Assembly: GCA_902782145.1 (NCBI GenBank)
Contig: CACZLZ010000002.1
Location: forward strand, 103,908-167,907
DNA: 64,000 nucleotides
Reading direction: 5' to 3'
DNA from: an uncultured Aeromonadales bacterium
GTDB taxonomy: Bacteria > Pseudomonadota > Gammaproteobacteria > Enterobacterales > Succinivibrionaceae
Under the pieces are notes generated by a model. The model was not told the DNA's origin, ran no database searches, and saw only the letters and a program-made list of their open reading frames with translations. Shown here one piece after another: positions 48,119 through 57,413 of this stretch. Each line of letters begins with the position of its first letter. Position 1 is the first letter of the stretch. Made by a program: the position numbers and the translations under genes.

Positions 48119-48191
48119 TGTGCCTGGGCGGCTACGATGATCCGCAAGTCCGGGGATCTTGGAACCAATAGATGGATCATGGATTCAGGAT

Positions 48192-48228
48192 CTTAGATCG
48201 GGGATCCGGGAGCTTAGATCGGGGATCC
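48192..48228 (+). repeat. 21 bp tandem duplication with CTTAGATCGGGGATCC
   Basis: CTTAGATCGGGGATCC occurs at 48192-48207 and 48213-48228, 21 bp apart, in the convergent intergenic space before the ycjF stop. No function is apparent. Confidence 0.85.
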
Positions 48229-48280
48229 ATCTCCCGGGCTCAAGACAGGAAGGGATGCTCCGGCAGGATCAGGATCTGGC

Positions 48281-49432
48281 TCAGGACCGGACCCGGTCTT
48301 TGTCCCCGTCACCCCGGATCAGCTCAGCCAGCCTGCCCTCCAGCAGCAGAGCCCGACGCAGCTGGGCCAGCGTCATGATCCTCTGTCCCATCTCCAGGGG
48401 ACGCACCGCCTTCACCGTCATATAACCGAGACGGGTGGAGTAGATCCCTGCGGCAATCCCCTGCCCCAGGGCCGCACTGATCTTTCCTGCCATTCCTGCC
48501 CCCAGGACATCCGCCACGGCGTCCGTGGCCAGATCTGCCATGCCGATGAAGATCATGTTCCTGGCCACCCGCCGGTACAGGCGCATCCGGCCCCAGATCC
48601 CGCACCTGAGGCCGTACACCTCGGAGATCTCCCGGATCATCCGCAGAGAACGGGCCAGGGTGAACAACATATCCAGCCAGGCCAGGGGGCTAAGAGCCAC
48701 CACCAGACCGTTTTCCCGGGAACGCCGGACAATGATCCTCCGGGCCATCTCATCCTGCTCCCGGATCAGTTCATCCTCATACAGCAAAAAGATCTCGGCG
48801 GCGGTGTGGTGATCCCGGACCTTGTGCAGGAACACGTCAAAGCGCCGGTGACCGGTCATATGGCTCTCTGCAGCCATGATCCGGCACAATGCCAAAGCCT
48901 GCTCCGCAGTGCCGGAGGCAATGATCCGGCGGATCTCCAGCCGCCGCTCATCCGCCCGGCGCAGCAGCAGCACCGATCGGAGCTCCCGCCACAGGCTGAT
49001 CAGCACCAAAGCCGCCAGGACGGCCATCACCAGAGAAGCCATGATCCCCGTGAACATGTTCTGGCTGTAGAGACCCGTGATGAAATACCAGGCCTGCAGG
49101 CCGCCAAAGGCCGTGATCAGCAGCAGGATCCACAACACCGGGCTGGTCCAGACGCTGCCCTGGGGGATCTCCTCACTGCTGCCGTCCTCCCAGTCCGGTA
49201 TATCCAGGCTCTGATCTCCCGTGGGGGCTACCGGCGCCGGAGCATAGTCCTCACTGCCTCCGGGCAGATCAAACTCCTTCCCCGCCCGCATGCCGGAGGC
49301 ACTGGCGGAAGGAGCCTCATCCTCCCGGAAGGGACGCTCCTGCTTCCGCTCCTCCGCCTGGATCCGGGAAGAAGGCTCCCCCAGATCCCCGGGATCAATC
49401 TCAAAGCCCGCCCGCATTTCTCTTCTGCTCAC
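48281..49432 (-). CDS. ycjF: YcjF family membrane protein (DUF697)
   Basis: A 383-residue inner-membrane protein. A low-complexity acidic N-terminus (about 1-90) precedes two adjacent membrane spans (about 95-150); a soluble helical part follows and the DUF697 region closes it, with a third hydrophobic stretch in VARNMIFIGMADLATDAVAD and AALGQGIAAGIYSTRLG. YcjF is always found with YcjX; in E. coli the pair is stress-induced. The start is GTG overlapping the ycjX stop (GTGA). It is the last gene of the minus-strand Sel1 cluster. Confidence 0.9.
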   Translation of the reverse strand: MSRREMRAGFEIDPGDLGEPSSRIQAEERKQERPFREDEAPSASASGMRAGKEFDLPGGSEDYAPAPVAPTGDQSLDIPDWEDGSSEEIPQGSVWTSPVLWILLLITAFGGLQAWYFITGLYSQNMFTGIMASLVMAVLAALVLISLWRELRSVLLLRRADERRLEIRRIIASGTAEQALALCRIMAAESHMTGHRRFDVFLHKVRDHHTAAEIFLLYEDELIREQDEMARRIIVRRSRENGLVVALSPLAWLDMLFTLARSLRMIREISEVYGLRCGIWGRMRLYRRVARNMIFIGMADLATDAVADVLGAGMAGKISAALGQGIAAGIYSTRLGYMTVKAVRPLEMGQRIMTLAQLRRALLLEGRLAELIRGDGDKDRVRS

Positions 49433-50817
49433 AGTTTGTCCCCCAGCAGGTAGCTCAGCAGTTGATCCAGCCGCTGATGGGGCAGATCATCATCCAGATC
49501 CAGCAGCGGCGGCCGCAGTTCCCGGAGCTTGAAGCCCCGGCGGAAAAATTCCATATCCCCCCGGCTCCAGCTGTCAGGCACCGTTCCCGGATAGAAAGGC
49601 CGCTCCCCGGGATAGTCGGTGAACAGCGCCAGCTGCCCGTCAGGCAGCTGGCGGCACCTGGCGGCGCTGATGGCCGAAAGGGTCATGTACCGGGGCTCAA
49701 TCCCCCCGGATCGCACCCGGGCGGCGGCGCCCGACACCATGGACTTCAGCAGGGACAGCATGTGGGGATGCTCATCGTTGGTGACCCGGTCGCACTTGGA
49801 GGCGGCGAAGATCAGGCGGTCAATCTTGGGAGAAAACAGACGGCTCCACCAGGAGCTGCCGCCGTAGGCGAAATTCTCCAACAAGGCCTCAAAGGTCTCA
49901 TTGATGTCAGTATAGGTCTCCGCCCCGCCCATGAGGGCGTTCAGGCAGTCAATAACCACGATCTGCCGATCAATGTGGGAGAAGCATTCCCGGTAGAACC
50001 GCCGCACCACCTTCTCCCGGTAGGCGTCGTAGTTCCGCCGCATTTCATCATAAAGGGAGCCTGAGGGGGGACGGGAGGCGGGAGGAGCCCAGATCCAGGG
50101 GACAAACTGCAGCAGCCTGGCCCCGGCGTGGATCCCTGGCAGGATGAAGCGACCGGGAACCACCATGGCCAGCCCCGCCTCCTTGCAGCTTTTAAGCCAT
50201 GCGGTGTAGGCCGCCACCGCCGCCGCCATCTGCCGCTCCTGGGACTCCAGGGAGGCCAGGGGATCAAGCCCCGCCCCCAGCTGCTCCCAGGCGCTGCCGT
50301 CGGCCACCGGGCGCACCCGATCCAGGCGCCCGGCAATCCGGCTGCTGAAATCCTCATAACTCATGTCCAGGAGCATCAGATCCAGCAGCCACTCCCCGGG
50401 ATAGTCCCAGATATCCACATACAGGCTGCGCAGACCGCCACCACCGGGCCACCAACCGTCATCATGATATCTGAGCTCCAGGCGGATCTCACTGACATCA
50501 GAAGTGGGAGACGGCCAGGAGGGTGGACTGGCCTTCAGGCTGTCCATGGCCTGGCGGAAAGGAAAGGGGGGCACTGCCCGGTCCCGGACGGAGGCGATCC
50601 CCCCGTAGCAGATCCGGTGCTGTCCGTACTCCCGGAAAAGAGGAAAAGCCTCGGCGGCGCCCTCGGAGCCGAACCGCTGGAAAGCTGCGGTCAGAGCTGT
50701 GATCAGGGCAGTCTTGCCGCCCCGGGAAAGCCCCGTGACCCCCACCCGGATCTCCCGATCCAGGACAATGTTCCGCCCCCGCCGGGCAACGTCGCTGATA
50801 GTGCTGAGTACGCTCAT
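49429..50817 (-). CDS. ycjX: YcjX family P-loop GTPase (DUF463)
   Basis: A 462-residue protein (E. coli YcjX 465). The P-loop GLSRGGKT is at residues 29-36, and SLYVDIWDYPGEWLLDL serves as the switch/Walker-B-like region typical of DUF463; ASKCDRVTNDEH is at the guanine-recognition position. YcjX proteins are stress-inducible GTP-binding proteins, distantly related to dynamin-like or Ras-like GTPases; the mechanism is unknown. AAAGGGA precedes the ATG at 50817; the longer frame is not homologous. It is coupled to ycjF and lies 49 bp after a Sel1-repeat gene, an unusual neighbour. Confidence 0.93.
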   Translation of the reverse strand: MSVLSTISDVARRGRNIVLDREIRVGVTGLSRGGKTALITALTAAFQRFGSEGAAEAFPLFREYGQHRICYGGIASVRDRAVPPFPFRQAMDSLKASPPSWPSPTSDVSEIRLELRYHDDGWWPGGGGLRSLYVDIWDYPGEWLLDLMLLDMSYEDFSSRIAGRLDRVRPVADGSAWEQLGAGLDPLASLESQERQMAAAVAAYTAWLKSCKEAGLAMVVPGRFILPGIHAGARLLQFVPWIWAPPASRPPSGSLYDEMRRNYDAYREKVVRRFYRECFSHIDRQIVVIDCLNALMGGAETYTDINETFEALLENFAYGGSSWWSRLFSPKIDRLIFAASKCDRVTNDEHPHMLSLLKSMVSGAAARVRSGGIEPRYMTLSAISAARCRQLPDGQLALFTDYPGERPFYPGTVPDSWSRGDMEFFRRGFKLRELRPPLLDLDDDLPHQRLDQLLSYLLGDKL

Positions 50818-50866
50818 GGGATCCCTTTCTGGCCAAAAAGCTGCGCCCTGTATACGGCCGCTCCGG

Positions 50867-51607
50867 TTAGTGCCACCTGATCTTGGCACCGATCTCCCGG
50901 GCGCGATCCTTGGCCTTTTCCAGCATGCGGCCGGGAAGCCTGCCAGCGGCCACCCGCATGTTCTCCTCGGCCATGCCCTTCAGGGATTTCTCCCGGGAGC
51001 CGCAGGAAAACCAGGCGTAGGACTCCACAAAATCCGGCTGGGTGCCCCGCCCCATGCCGTACATCACCCCCAGGTTGATCATGGCATTGGGATTGCCGGC
51101 ATAGGCGGCCTGCTTGTAATACTTCAGAGCCTTGGGATAATCAGCACTGCCGGCGGATCCATCATCCAGGATCCGGGCCGCCCGGTAGGCCCCGTCCCAG
51201 CTGCCCCGATCAGCGGCCCGCATATAGGCCTGGAGGGCCCGGCGCATATCCGGGCTGCGCTTCCGGTGCTCATATACATAGCCCAGGCTGTACTGGGCCT
51301 GGGGATTGTCTTGGAGGCTGCTGTCAGAGTAAAACCTGATGGCGGCGTCATCATCCGCAGGCGTACCCTTGCCCTTGAAGGCCATGAACCCCAGGGCCAT
51401 GAGCACCTCGGGATCCCCGCTGTCCGCCATGACTGAGCACTCCTTCCAGGCGTTGGCATAGTCATCCTGGTTGTAAAAGGAGGCGCAGATATCCCGCTGG
51501 AGCCAGTCAGTCTCGCCAAAGGCCGGGCCGGCCAGGCCGGAAAGCAGCACCGCCAGAAGCCATGAAGCTCCCCCAGGCGCTGCGGACAGAAACTTACCAG
51601 ATCTCAT
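50867..51607 (-). CDS. Exported Sel1-repeat protein (246 aa)
   Basis: A signal peptide (cleavage near AFG-ET, about residue 31) is followed by Sel1-like repeats of about 36 residues: PEVLMALGFMAFKGKGTPADDDAAIRFY in parts, AQYSLGYVYEHRKRSPDMRRALQAY, GAYRAARILDDGSAGSADYPKALKYYKQAAYAGN and AMINLGVMYGMGRGTQPDFVESYAWF. The final repeat with YAWF and Cys is typical of Sel1 ends. Sel1 repeats form alpha-solenoid scaffolds for protein contacts. Two adjacent ATG codons follow GGGGGTG; the second (51607) has the better spacing. Stop is 49 bp before ycjX. Confidence 0.85.
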   Translation of the reverse strand: MRSGKFLSAAPGGASWLLAVLLSGLAGPAFGETDWLQRDICASFYNQDDYANAWKECSVMADSGDPEVLMALGFMAFKGKGTPADDDAAIRFYSDSSLQDNPQAQYSLGYVYEHRKRSPDMRRALQAYMRAADRGSWDGAYRAARILDDGSAGSADYPKALKYYKQAAYAGNPNAMINLGVMYGMGRGTQPDFVESYAWFSCGSREKSLKGMAEENMRVAAGRLPGRMLEKAKDRAREIGAKIRWH

Positions 51608-51718
51608 CATCACCCCCTGCCGCACTGCGGCGCTGCTGTTAAACCCGTTCCCCGCAAACCAGATCCCCCGGGGGCCTGAGCGCCGCCCGGAGGCCAAGGA
51701 TCAGACTCAGTCTCCGTC

Positions 51719-52891
51719 TCAGTCAAAGACCTCCCTGACCGACTCCCTCACTTTCCTGAGTCCCCCGGCGGTGGTGGAGATGAAGGTCTTGAACCGGCTC
51801 TCCCGCTCAGCCCGGCGGGATTTCCGGGTCTGCTTCTTCAGCCGTGCGGTTCCCCGGCCTGCGGCCTTCACCTTCTCCCGGTTGGCCATAATGACGTTCA
51901 TGCGCTCCTGGGCATAGGCACTGCCCTGCTCCAGCAGCTCCTCCTGGCCATACTGCCGGAGCAGTTCCTGGATCTCCTGGATCCGGGCCTCAGCCGCAGC
52001 ATCCCCCAATTTGGCTGCCAGAAGCTCCCGGCCGTAAAAATCCCCCACCGCCTTCAGATCGGACTTCTCGTCATCCAGGATCTCGTCCAGGGCCTCAAAG
52101 GAGTACCTCTTGTCCGACTGCCGGCTTTTGATCACCGTGGACACCCAGGCGGTCTCGTGGATCAGTCTGCCGTCCCCCAGCTCGTAGGCCAAACGGATGA
52201 TCATGTCCAGATAGACCGAGTCGGTGCGTGACAGGATCCGCCGGCCGCTGATCAGCCACTCATAGCCCTTCTTGCTGTAATAGTCAGCCTCCAGCAGGTT
52301 CTCAGATCCTCCCCAGCCATGCTCCAGCAGCATGGCGTGAAGCAGGGCGAACTGCCTCTCGGGCCGGGCACTGCGATCCAGGTTCATCAGCTGGTAGGCC
52401 CGCTCCAGATCTGGGCCGTCGCCCCCAGCCCCCAGGGCCAGGAAGGTTGCCAGGGCCCAGCGGGCCTCAGGGAAGTCCCTGGTGGCCGCCCGCTCAGCCC
52501 AGGCCCGGCCGGCATCGGGATTGGCAGGCCGATCCTTGATGGAGTACATGTGCGGATAAGCTGTCAGGGCAGCATACAGGATCTCGCACCGGGCACTCTC
52601 GGATGTTCCCAGGGCGCTGCAGATCCTCAGGTTGGTGTCCACCTCCGGCATAAAGGGATCCCCGGTGGTGCTCAAAGCCCTGATCGCCAGCTTGTAATAG
52701 GCCATGGCCTCCCCGGGATTGTCCTCCAGCACCCGGGCACATCCGGCCGCGCACCTGCTGTCACAGCTTTCCACAGGGGGAGCCAGACATGCCGCAGCGT
52801 CAGTGCCGTCACTGATCCCGTCTCCCAGAGCCGGCAGTGAGACCGTCAGCCCGGCCAGCAGCGCACATGCAAGCAGTGTGTTCCTGTTCAT
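51719..52891 (-). CDS. Exported solenoid-like protein (390 aa) of the ycjX cluster
   Basis: A signal peptide of about 22 residues (ALLAGLTVSLPALG) is followed by a Cys-containing start (AACLAPPVESCDSRCAAGC, up to four Cys). A helical region reads like degenerate Sel1/TPR repeats (PGEAMAYYKLAIRALS, AGRAWAERAATRDFPEARWALATFLALGAGG, LERAYQLMNLDRSA). The C-terminal part is charged and helical, ending in a Lys/Arg-rich tail. No catalytic motif was seen. AAAGGAC stands before the ATG at 52891; an upstream open stretch of 36 codons is excluded for that reason. Its gaps are 16 bp to the gene before and 111 bp to the one after. Confidence 0.75.
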   Translation of the reverse strand: MNRNTLLACALLAGLTVSLPALGDGISDGTDAAACLAPPVESCDSRCAAGCARVLEDNPGEAMAYYKLAIRALSTTGDPFMPEVDTNLRICSALGTSESARCEILYAALTAYPHMYSIKDRPANPDAGRAWAERAATRDFPEARWALATFLALGAGGDGPDLERAYQLMNLDRSARPERQFALLHAMLLEHGWGGSENLLEADYYSKKGYEWLISGRRILSRTDSVYLDMIIRLAYELGDGRLIHETAWVSTVIKSRQSDKRYSFEALDEILDDEKSDLKAVGDFYGRELLAAKLGDAAAEARIQEIQELLRQYGQEELLEQGSAYAQERMNVIMANREKVKAAGRGTARLKKQTRKSRRAERESRFKTFISTTAGGLRKVRESVREVFD

Positions 52892-52907
52892 TTGTCCTTT
52901 CCGCAGT

Positions 52908-53810
52908 TCATCTGATGCTCCCGCAGCGCTCCGCCGCCCGTTCAAGCCTGTCAGCCTTCCATCCGGATGCGAGAGCTCTCCTCTTCTCCGCCGCCGCACT
53001 GCTGCCCCCGGCCTCGCCCAGGGAATACCAGCAGAAGGCGGTCATGGGATCCTTCCGCTCTTTCAGGGCCAGATCCCCCAGAAAAACCGCCGCCGCGGCG
53101 CTGCCCAGGTAGGCCGCGCGCTCAATCTCACCGCGGCTCCGGCTATCCTTCCCCCGGAGATAGGACTTTCTGGCCAGCAGGAAAACAGCCTCGGGATACT
53201 GCCGATCCGCAGCCTTCCGGTACCAGTCCTCCGGAGAGGCGCCGTTCAGCCGTTCCGGAGGCACCAGGCCATCCTCCAGCAGCCGGCCCACATGGAACAT
53301 TGCCCGGCCGCTACCCCGCCCGGCGGCCGTCAGATGCCAGCGCAACGCGCTTTCCGGATCCTTTGCCACCCCGTCACCACAGGAGTACATCAGACCCAGG
53401 CTGTTCATGGCGTCCTCATGGCCCTTCTCCGCCGCCTGGCGGTACCAGCGGAAGGCCTCCTGGAAGTCAGCCCGGCCGCCGATCCCGGCGTCATACATCA
53501 GCCCCAGTTCATACATGGCCCGGACATGGCCGGCGGCGGCCGCCTTCTGCATCAGGCGCCGGGCCCGGGGATGATCCGCCGGAGTGCCCCGGCCCCGGGC
53601 ATACATCTGGGCGGTCTCATACAGGGCCTCAGGCTCCTCCAGCCCGGAGCAGGCGGGAAAGGCCCGGTCATAAGCCCCCTCAAGGTAAAGCGCATGGCAG
53701 ATCCCGGGACCCCGGGCATCCTCAGCCTCCGGCGCGGGATCAGGCCCCCAGGAGCAGCCCCACAGGGAGCACGCCAGACCCAGGCAGCACAGTGATCTGC
53801 TAATCCTCAT
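52908..53810 (-). CDS. Sel1-repeat lipoprotein (300 aa)
   Basis: A lipoprotein signal with LWGC lipobox (about Cys19) precedes at least five Sel1 repeats: ALYETAQMYARGRGTPADHPRARRLM in parts, AMYELGLMYDAGIGGRADFQEAFRWYRQAAEKGH, AMNSLGLMYSCGDGVAKDPESALRWHL, AMFHVGRLLEDG and AAVFLGDLALKERKDPMTAFCWYSLG. GGAGGACGGGG stands before the ATG, and the gene overlaps the preceding long Sel1 gene by 11 bp. The likely location is the periplasmic face of a membrane; the role is unknown. Confidence 0.85.
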   Translation of the reverse strand: MRISRSLCCLGLACSLWGCSWGPDPAPEAEDARGPGICHALYLEGAYDRAFPACSGLEEPEALYETAQMYARGRGTPADHPRARRLMQKAAAAGHVRAMYELGLMYDAGIGGRADFQEAFRWYRQAAEKGHEDAMNSLGLMYSCGDGVAKDPESALRWHLTAAGRGSGRAMFHVGRLLEDGLVPPERLNGASPEDWYRKAADRQYPEAVFLLARKSYLRGKDSRSRGEIERAAYLGSAAAAVFLGDLALKERKDPMTAFCWYSLGEAGGSSAAAEKRRALASGWKADRLERAAERCGSIR

Positions 53811-56808
53811 CCCCGTCCTCCCCGTACTGCTTCAGCAGCTCATCGGCGTTTCTGAGCTCCTTCTCCTTCAGGGAACCCCGGATCCGCAGGATCTCAGCAC
53901 TGTAGCGGGCAGTGTTCAGCTTGCGGCTGAGCATGCTCAAAGCCACATAGGTGCGGTGATCGGTGCCATGACAGAGTTTCCCGGGAAGAAAGCGCGAGGC
54001 GCTCTGATCCAGCTCCTCCACCGTCTGGGAGGACAGCACCGCCTGGTAATAGTAGCCGCAGGCGAAGTCCAGATCCGGATCCACCTGGATCCCGGCGGAA
54101 TAGATATCCGCCAGCATCAGGCTACTCTGGGTGTTGCGGTTGTCGGAGCCGTCATGGAGCAACGCCACCGCCCTGTCAAAGCTCTTCTCCCGGCCCTGGC
54201 CGGTGAGATAGCACAAAGCCAGGATAGGATTGGCGTCGGTGATAGAGAACTCCACCGCCTCCTCGGCCAGATCACAGCCCTTCCGGGGATCCCGGACCGT
54301 GCCCCGGCCCTCGAACAGTGCCTGGGCCACTTTCAGCTGGGCCGCCATGTTCCCGGTCTCCATGGACTTGCTGTAATAATGGAAGGCCTTCTCCAGGCTG
54401 AACTCCGGGGAGGAGCGCTCATACAGTGCCCCCAGGTTGAACAGCGCCCCGGTGTCCCCCAGATCGGCCGCATCCATATACCACTCCACCGCCTTGTCCA
54501 TGCTGTACAGGGGAGAGGACTCGTCGCTGTAGGTCTGCCCCAGGAGGTAGGCCACCTCACTGCTCTGGTTCCGGGTGTAGGCGTCCAGCAGCAACTCCTC
54601 TCCCTTCTTAAGATCCCGAGGCCGCCCCCGGCCGTTGATGTAGCACAGGGCCAGCTCCTGCTGAAAGGGATAGTCGCCGCTGGCGGCAAATTTCTCATAG
54701 ATCCCGCAGGCCTCCCGGTGCTTGCCGCTCTGGGCGTAGAAGGAAGCCAGGGACCAGGCCGCCGGGGAAGAGCCTTTCTGCATGGCCAGACCCAGGTACT
54801 TGATCCCCAGACCAATGTCCCGATCCAGGATATCCCGCATGCCCTGCATGTAGAGATCCCCCAGACGGTACAGGCAGTCCATCATGCCAAGCTTGGCCCC
54901 CGCAGTAACCCAGCGCACCAGCTCCCGATCATTCCGGGTTCCGGACTCGTCGTCGGAATACACCGCCGTCAGGCGCCGGATGGACTCCACATCCCCGTCG
55001 GCAGCCGCCGCCTCCAGATAGGGCAGGAAACTGCGCACATCCCCCTCATGGAGATCCCACAGGCAGGCGGACAGGGCCCGGGAGGATCCCGGCACCTTCT
55101 GGGCCGCCGCCCGGCGGTAATACTCGCAGGCCAAGAACACATCCCGGGGGGCACCCTGACCCTTCTCCCGCATCTCACCAAGGAACAGCAGCGCCTCGTC
55201 GGAACCGCTCCGGGCCGCCAGTTCAAAGTTCTTCAGAGCCAGGGCGTAGTTCCGGGGCTCCGCCCGGAGATAATACTGTCCCAGGCGGAGCAGACCCGCC
55301 GCAGGCCGCAGCTCCATGAGCCTCTCGGCGCAGATCCTGGCGCCGTCAAACCTGCCCGCATCCAGTTCCCGGTGGAACAGCCGGTCCAGTGCCCCGGGAT
55401 CCCCCATCTCAGCGGCCTTCCGCAGGTATTTTTCCGCCTGGACGGGATCCTTCTGGGTTCCCTCCCCCCGGGAAAGCATGGTGAACAGAATAAAGCCCGC
55501 CCTGGCACTGCCCTCGGCAAAGGAGCGCTCCACCCGGGCCAGGACCGAGGTCCCGCCGGCGCCAGATCGGAGACTGTCATAGGCCAGCAGTGCCCGGCAG
55601 TCCGCCGCATCCCGGGCGGCTCCGGCAGAGCCGGTGCCCGCGCTTTCCGTGCCCTCAACCAATGCATGGCAGATCCCCCGGAAGCTCTCCAGATCCCCCC
55701 GCTCCCGGTAAAGCTCGGCCAGGGACACGGGATCCCTTAGGGAGCCCATGCGCCGGGCCGTCTCCAGCATCCGCAGCGCAGCCTCGGGATCCCGGCGCAG
55801 ATGGCCGCCCCGGAGGTATTCCCGGCCCAGCAGGGCAAAGGCCTCACCGCCGCCGGTCCTGAGCAGGCTCATGACATAGTCCGCCGTCTTCACCGGATCC
55901 CCGGACAGACGGGTGAAATAGACGTCAGCTCCCAGGAGGCAGCCCTGATCCAGGCCCCGGCGGCAGGCATCCCGGAGGTATTTCTCCGCTTTCCGCAGAT
56001 CTGCATCGCCCCCGGAGCTGATGAGCCGGCGGCTCAGCTCCAGCTCCGCCTCGTAGTAGCCCAGGGACAGAGCCTTCTCCAGCAGGGTGAAGTCCTGCTT
56101 CAGCAGCCCCAGCCGGTAATAAGCCTCCCCGGAGCAGCGGGGGCAGTTCTCCGCCGCCCGGCGGTAGCGGATCTCCGCCCCTGCGGTGTCACCAGCCTCC
56201 TCCCGGAGCATGCCTATCCGCAGATCGGATGCGGGATCGGCCACCTTCCGGTAGAGATCCAGGGCGGCCGCAGTGTTCCTGGGGGTGCCGTAGCCGGTGC
56301 GGTAGCACTCGGCCAGGAGAAAACGGGCCTCCTGGGAGGAGGAACGGATCCGGCTGAGCATATCAAAATCCGCCGCCGCTGCCGGAGAACTGTCGGCAGG
56401 ATCCCGCCCGTAGCCCCGGGAGACCTCCTGGAGCACCGCCGGAACATGACCCCGCTCCGCTGCCAGGCGGTTGTAGAAGGCTGCCAGGCGCTCATCCCGG
56501 ACCGCCCCCACGCCCTCGCCGTAAATCTGCCCCAGGGTGTAGGCCGCCAGGGCACTGCCCTGCTCTGAGGCGGCGCGGAAGTAACGCACCGCCTGGCGGC
56601 TGTCCCGGTCGGCACCCCGGCCGTACAGGTGCATGAAGCCCATGGCCTCCCCCACGGCGGGAGATGTGGCCGTCTCCGCCACCCGGCTGCAGGTCACAAA
56701 GGCGTCGGTGTAGTTGCCGCTCTCGTACTCATGGAGGCACTCCCGCTCCCCGGCGGCGGCCGGGCCTGCCAAAAGCAGGAATGCGGCGGATGCCAGAAGC
56801 CGCCTCAC
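53800..56808 (-). CDS. Very large exported Sel1-repeat protein (1002 aa)
   Basis: A signal peptide (VRRLLASAAFLLLAGPAAAG) is followed by an almost continuous Sel1/TPR-like solenoid of probably over twenty repeats, e.g. AVGEAMGFMHLYGRG, ALAAYTLGQIYGEGVGA, AEKYLRKAAEMGDPGALD, ALLFLGEMREKGQGAPRD, VAYLLGQTYSDES, ALFNLGALYERSS and AQLKVAQALFEGRGTVRDPRKG. Several Cys are present. The start is GTG at 56808, overlapping the stop of the preceding gene (GTGA); the longer ATG-initiated frame would read back into that gene and lacks a signal. A size of about 1000 residues is unusual for Sel1 proteins and suggests a large binding scaffold in the periplasm. Confidence 0.88.
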   Translation of the reverse strand: MRRLLASAAFLLLAGPAAAGERECLHEYESGNYTDAFVTCSRVAETATSPAVGEAMGFMHLYGRGADRDSRQAVRYFRAASEQGSALAAYTLGQIYGEGVGAVRDERLAAFYNRLAAERGHVPAVLQEVSRGYGRDPADSSPAAAADFDMLSRIRSSSQEARFLLAECYRTGYGTPRNTAAALDLYRKVADPASDLRIGMLREEAGDTAGAEIRYRRAAENCPRCSGEAYYRLGLLKQDFTLLEKALSLGYYEAELELSRRLISSGGDADLRKAEKYLRDACRRGLDQGCLLGADVYFTRLSGDPVKTADYVMSLLRTGGGEAFALLGREYLRGGHLRRDPEAALRMLETARRMGSLRDPVSLAELYRERGDLESFRGICHALVEGTESAGTGSAGAARDAADCRALLAYDSLRSGAGGTSVLARVERSFAEGSARAGFILFTMLSRGEGTQKDPVQAEKYLRKAAEMGDPGALDRLFHRELDAGRFDGARICAERLMELRPAAGLLRLGQYYLRAEPRNYALALKNFELAARSGSDEALLFLGEMREKGQGAPRDVFLACEYYRRAAAQKVPGSSRALSACLWDLHEGDVRSFLPYLEAAAADGDVESIRRLTAVYSDDESGTRNDRELVRWVTAGAKLGMMDCLYRLGDLYMQGMRDILDRDIGLGIKYLGLAMQKGSSPAAWSLASFYAQSGKHREACGIYEKFAASGDYPFQQELALCYINGRGRPRDLKKGEELLLDAYTRNQSSEVAYLLGQTYSDESSPLYSMDKAVEWYMDAADLGDTGALFNLGALYERSSPEFSLEKAFHYYSKSMETGNMAAQLKVAQALFEGRGTVRDPRKGCDLAEEAVEFSITDANPILALCYLTGQGREKSFDRAVALLHDGSDNRNTQSSLMLADIYSAGIQVDPDLDFACGYYYQAVLSSQTVEELDQSASRFLPGKLCHGTDHRTYVALSMLSRKLNTARYSAEILRIRGSLKEKELRNADELLKQYGEDGDED

Positions 56809-57413
56809 CTGAGGCTCCGGAGGATCACATAACTGCACAGCAGCATGAAGGCCACCAGGCAACCAAACTTGATGAGACAGCCGGTGACGGAGCCGCCGGA
56901 AAAGGATCTGCCGGCTGAGGCGCCACCCTTGCGGAAACGGGTCGCCAGCAACAGGCGGTAGCGGCCGTTGTCGATCCCCAGTTTCTCCTCATGGAGGCGC
57001 ATCTTCTCCTCCACCCCGGGACTGAACCTGAGCCGGGCGGCGTCTGTGATATCCACATGCCGGTTCAGCCGGCCGGCCGCATAGGAAGTGCAGGCTGTCA
57101 GGGCATCCTGATCCTTCTTCTCCAGCATGTCGTCCATGAGGCTGAGAAACCGCTGCCCCTCCTCACAGCCCAGTTTTCTGCCGCTGAGCCGGGCCAGATC
57201 CCGGCTGTGCTGCCACACGATCTGGGCCTCCTCCAGGGGGGCATTCTGGAACATCAGCTGGGAATACAGGAAGAAATCAAGGCAGGAGAGAATGAAGGCG
57301 GCCCGCCCGTCGCCGGCAATGAAGGCCTCAGCCACCTGATCCAGGGTCATCAGCCCCGGGGTTTTGCCCCCGCCGGTCTCTGCCGTCTGCCCGCTGTGCT
57401 CTTCAGCACCCAT
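56805..57413 (-). CDS. Putative tail-anchored protein, first gene of the Sel1-ycjXF cluster
   Basis: A 202-residue protein without a signal peptide. A soluble helical region (about 20-165: TLDQVAEAFIAGDGRAAFIL, EEAQIVWQHSRDLARLSG, FLSLMDDMLEKKDQDAL) is followed by a Ser/Gly linker and one hydrophobic segment at about residues 180-198 that ends close to the C-terminus (ILRSLR), i.e. a tail-anchored topology with the bulk in the cytoplasm. I do not recognise a family. AGGAGGAG precedes the ATG. It is coupled to the 1002-residue Sel1 gene by GTGA overlap and heads the seven-gene operon. Confidence 0.75.
   Translation of the reverse strand: MGAEEHSGQTAETGGGKTPGLMTLDQVAEAFIAGDGRAAFILSCLDFFLYSQLMFQNAPLEEAQIVWQHSRDLARLSGRKLGCEEGQRFLSLMDDMLEKKDQDALTACTSYAAGRLNRHVDITDAARLRFSPGVEEKMRLHEEKLGIDNGRYRLLLATRFRKGGASAGRSFSGGSVTGCLIKFGCLVAFMLLCSYVILRSLR

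Noticed and set aside
53956..55740. 594-codon plus-strand frame opposite the large Sel1 gene
   Set aside because: Antisense shadow; Pro/Gln/His/Leu-rich chance composition, no start signal.
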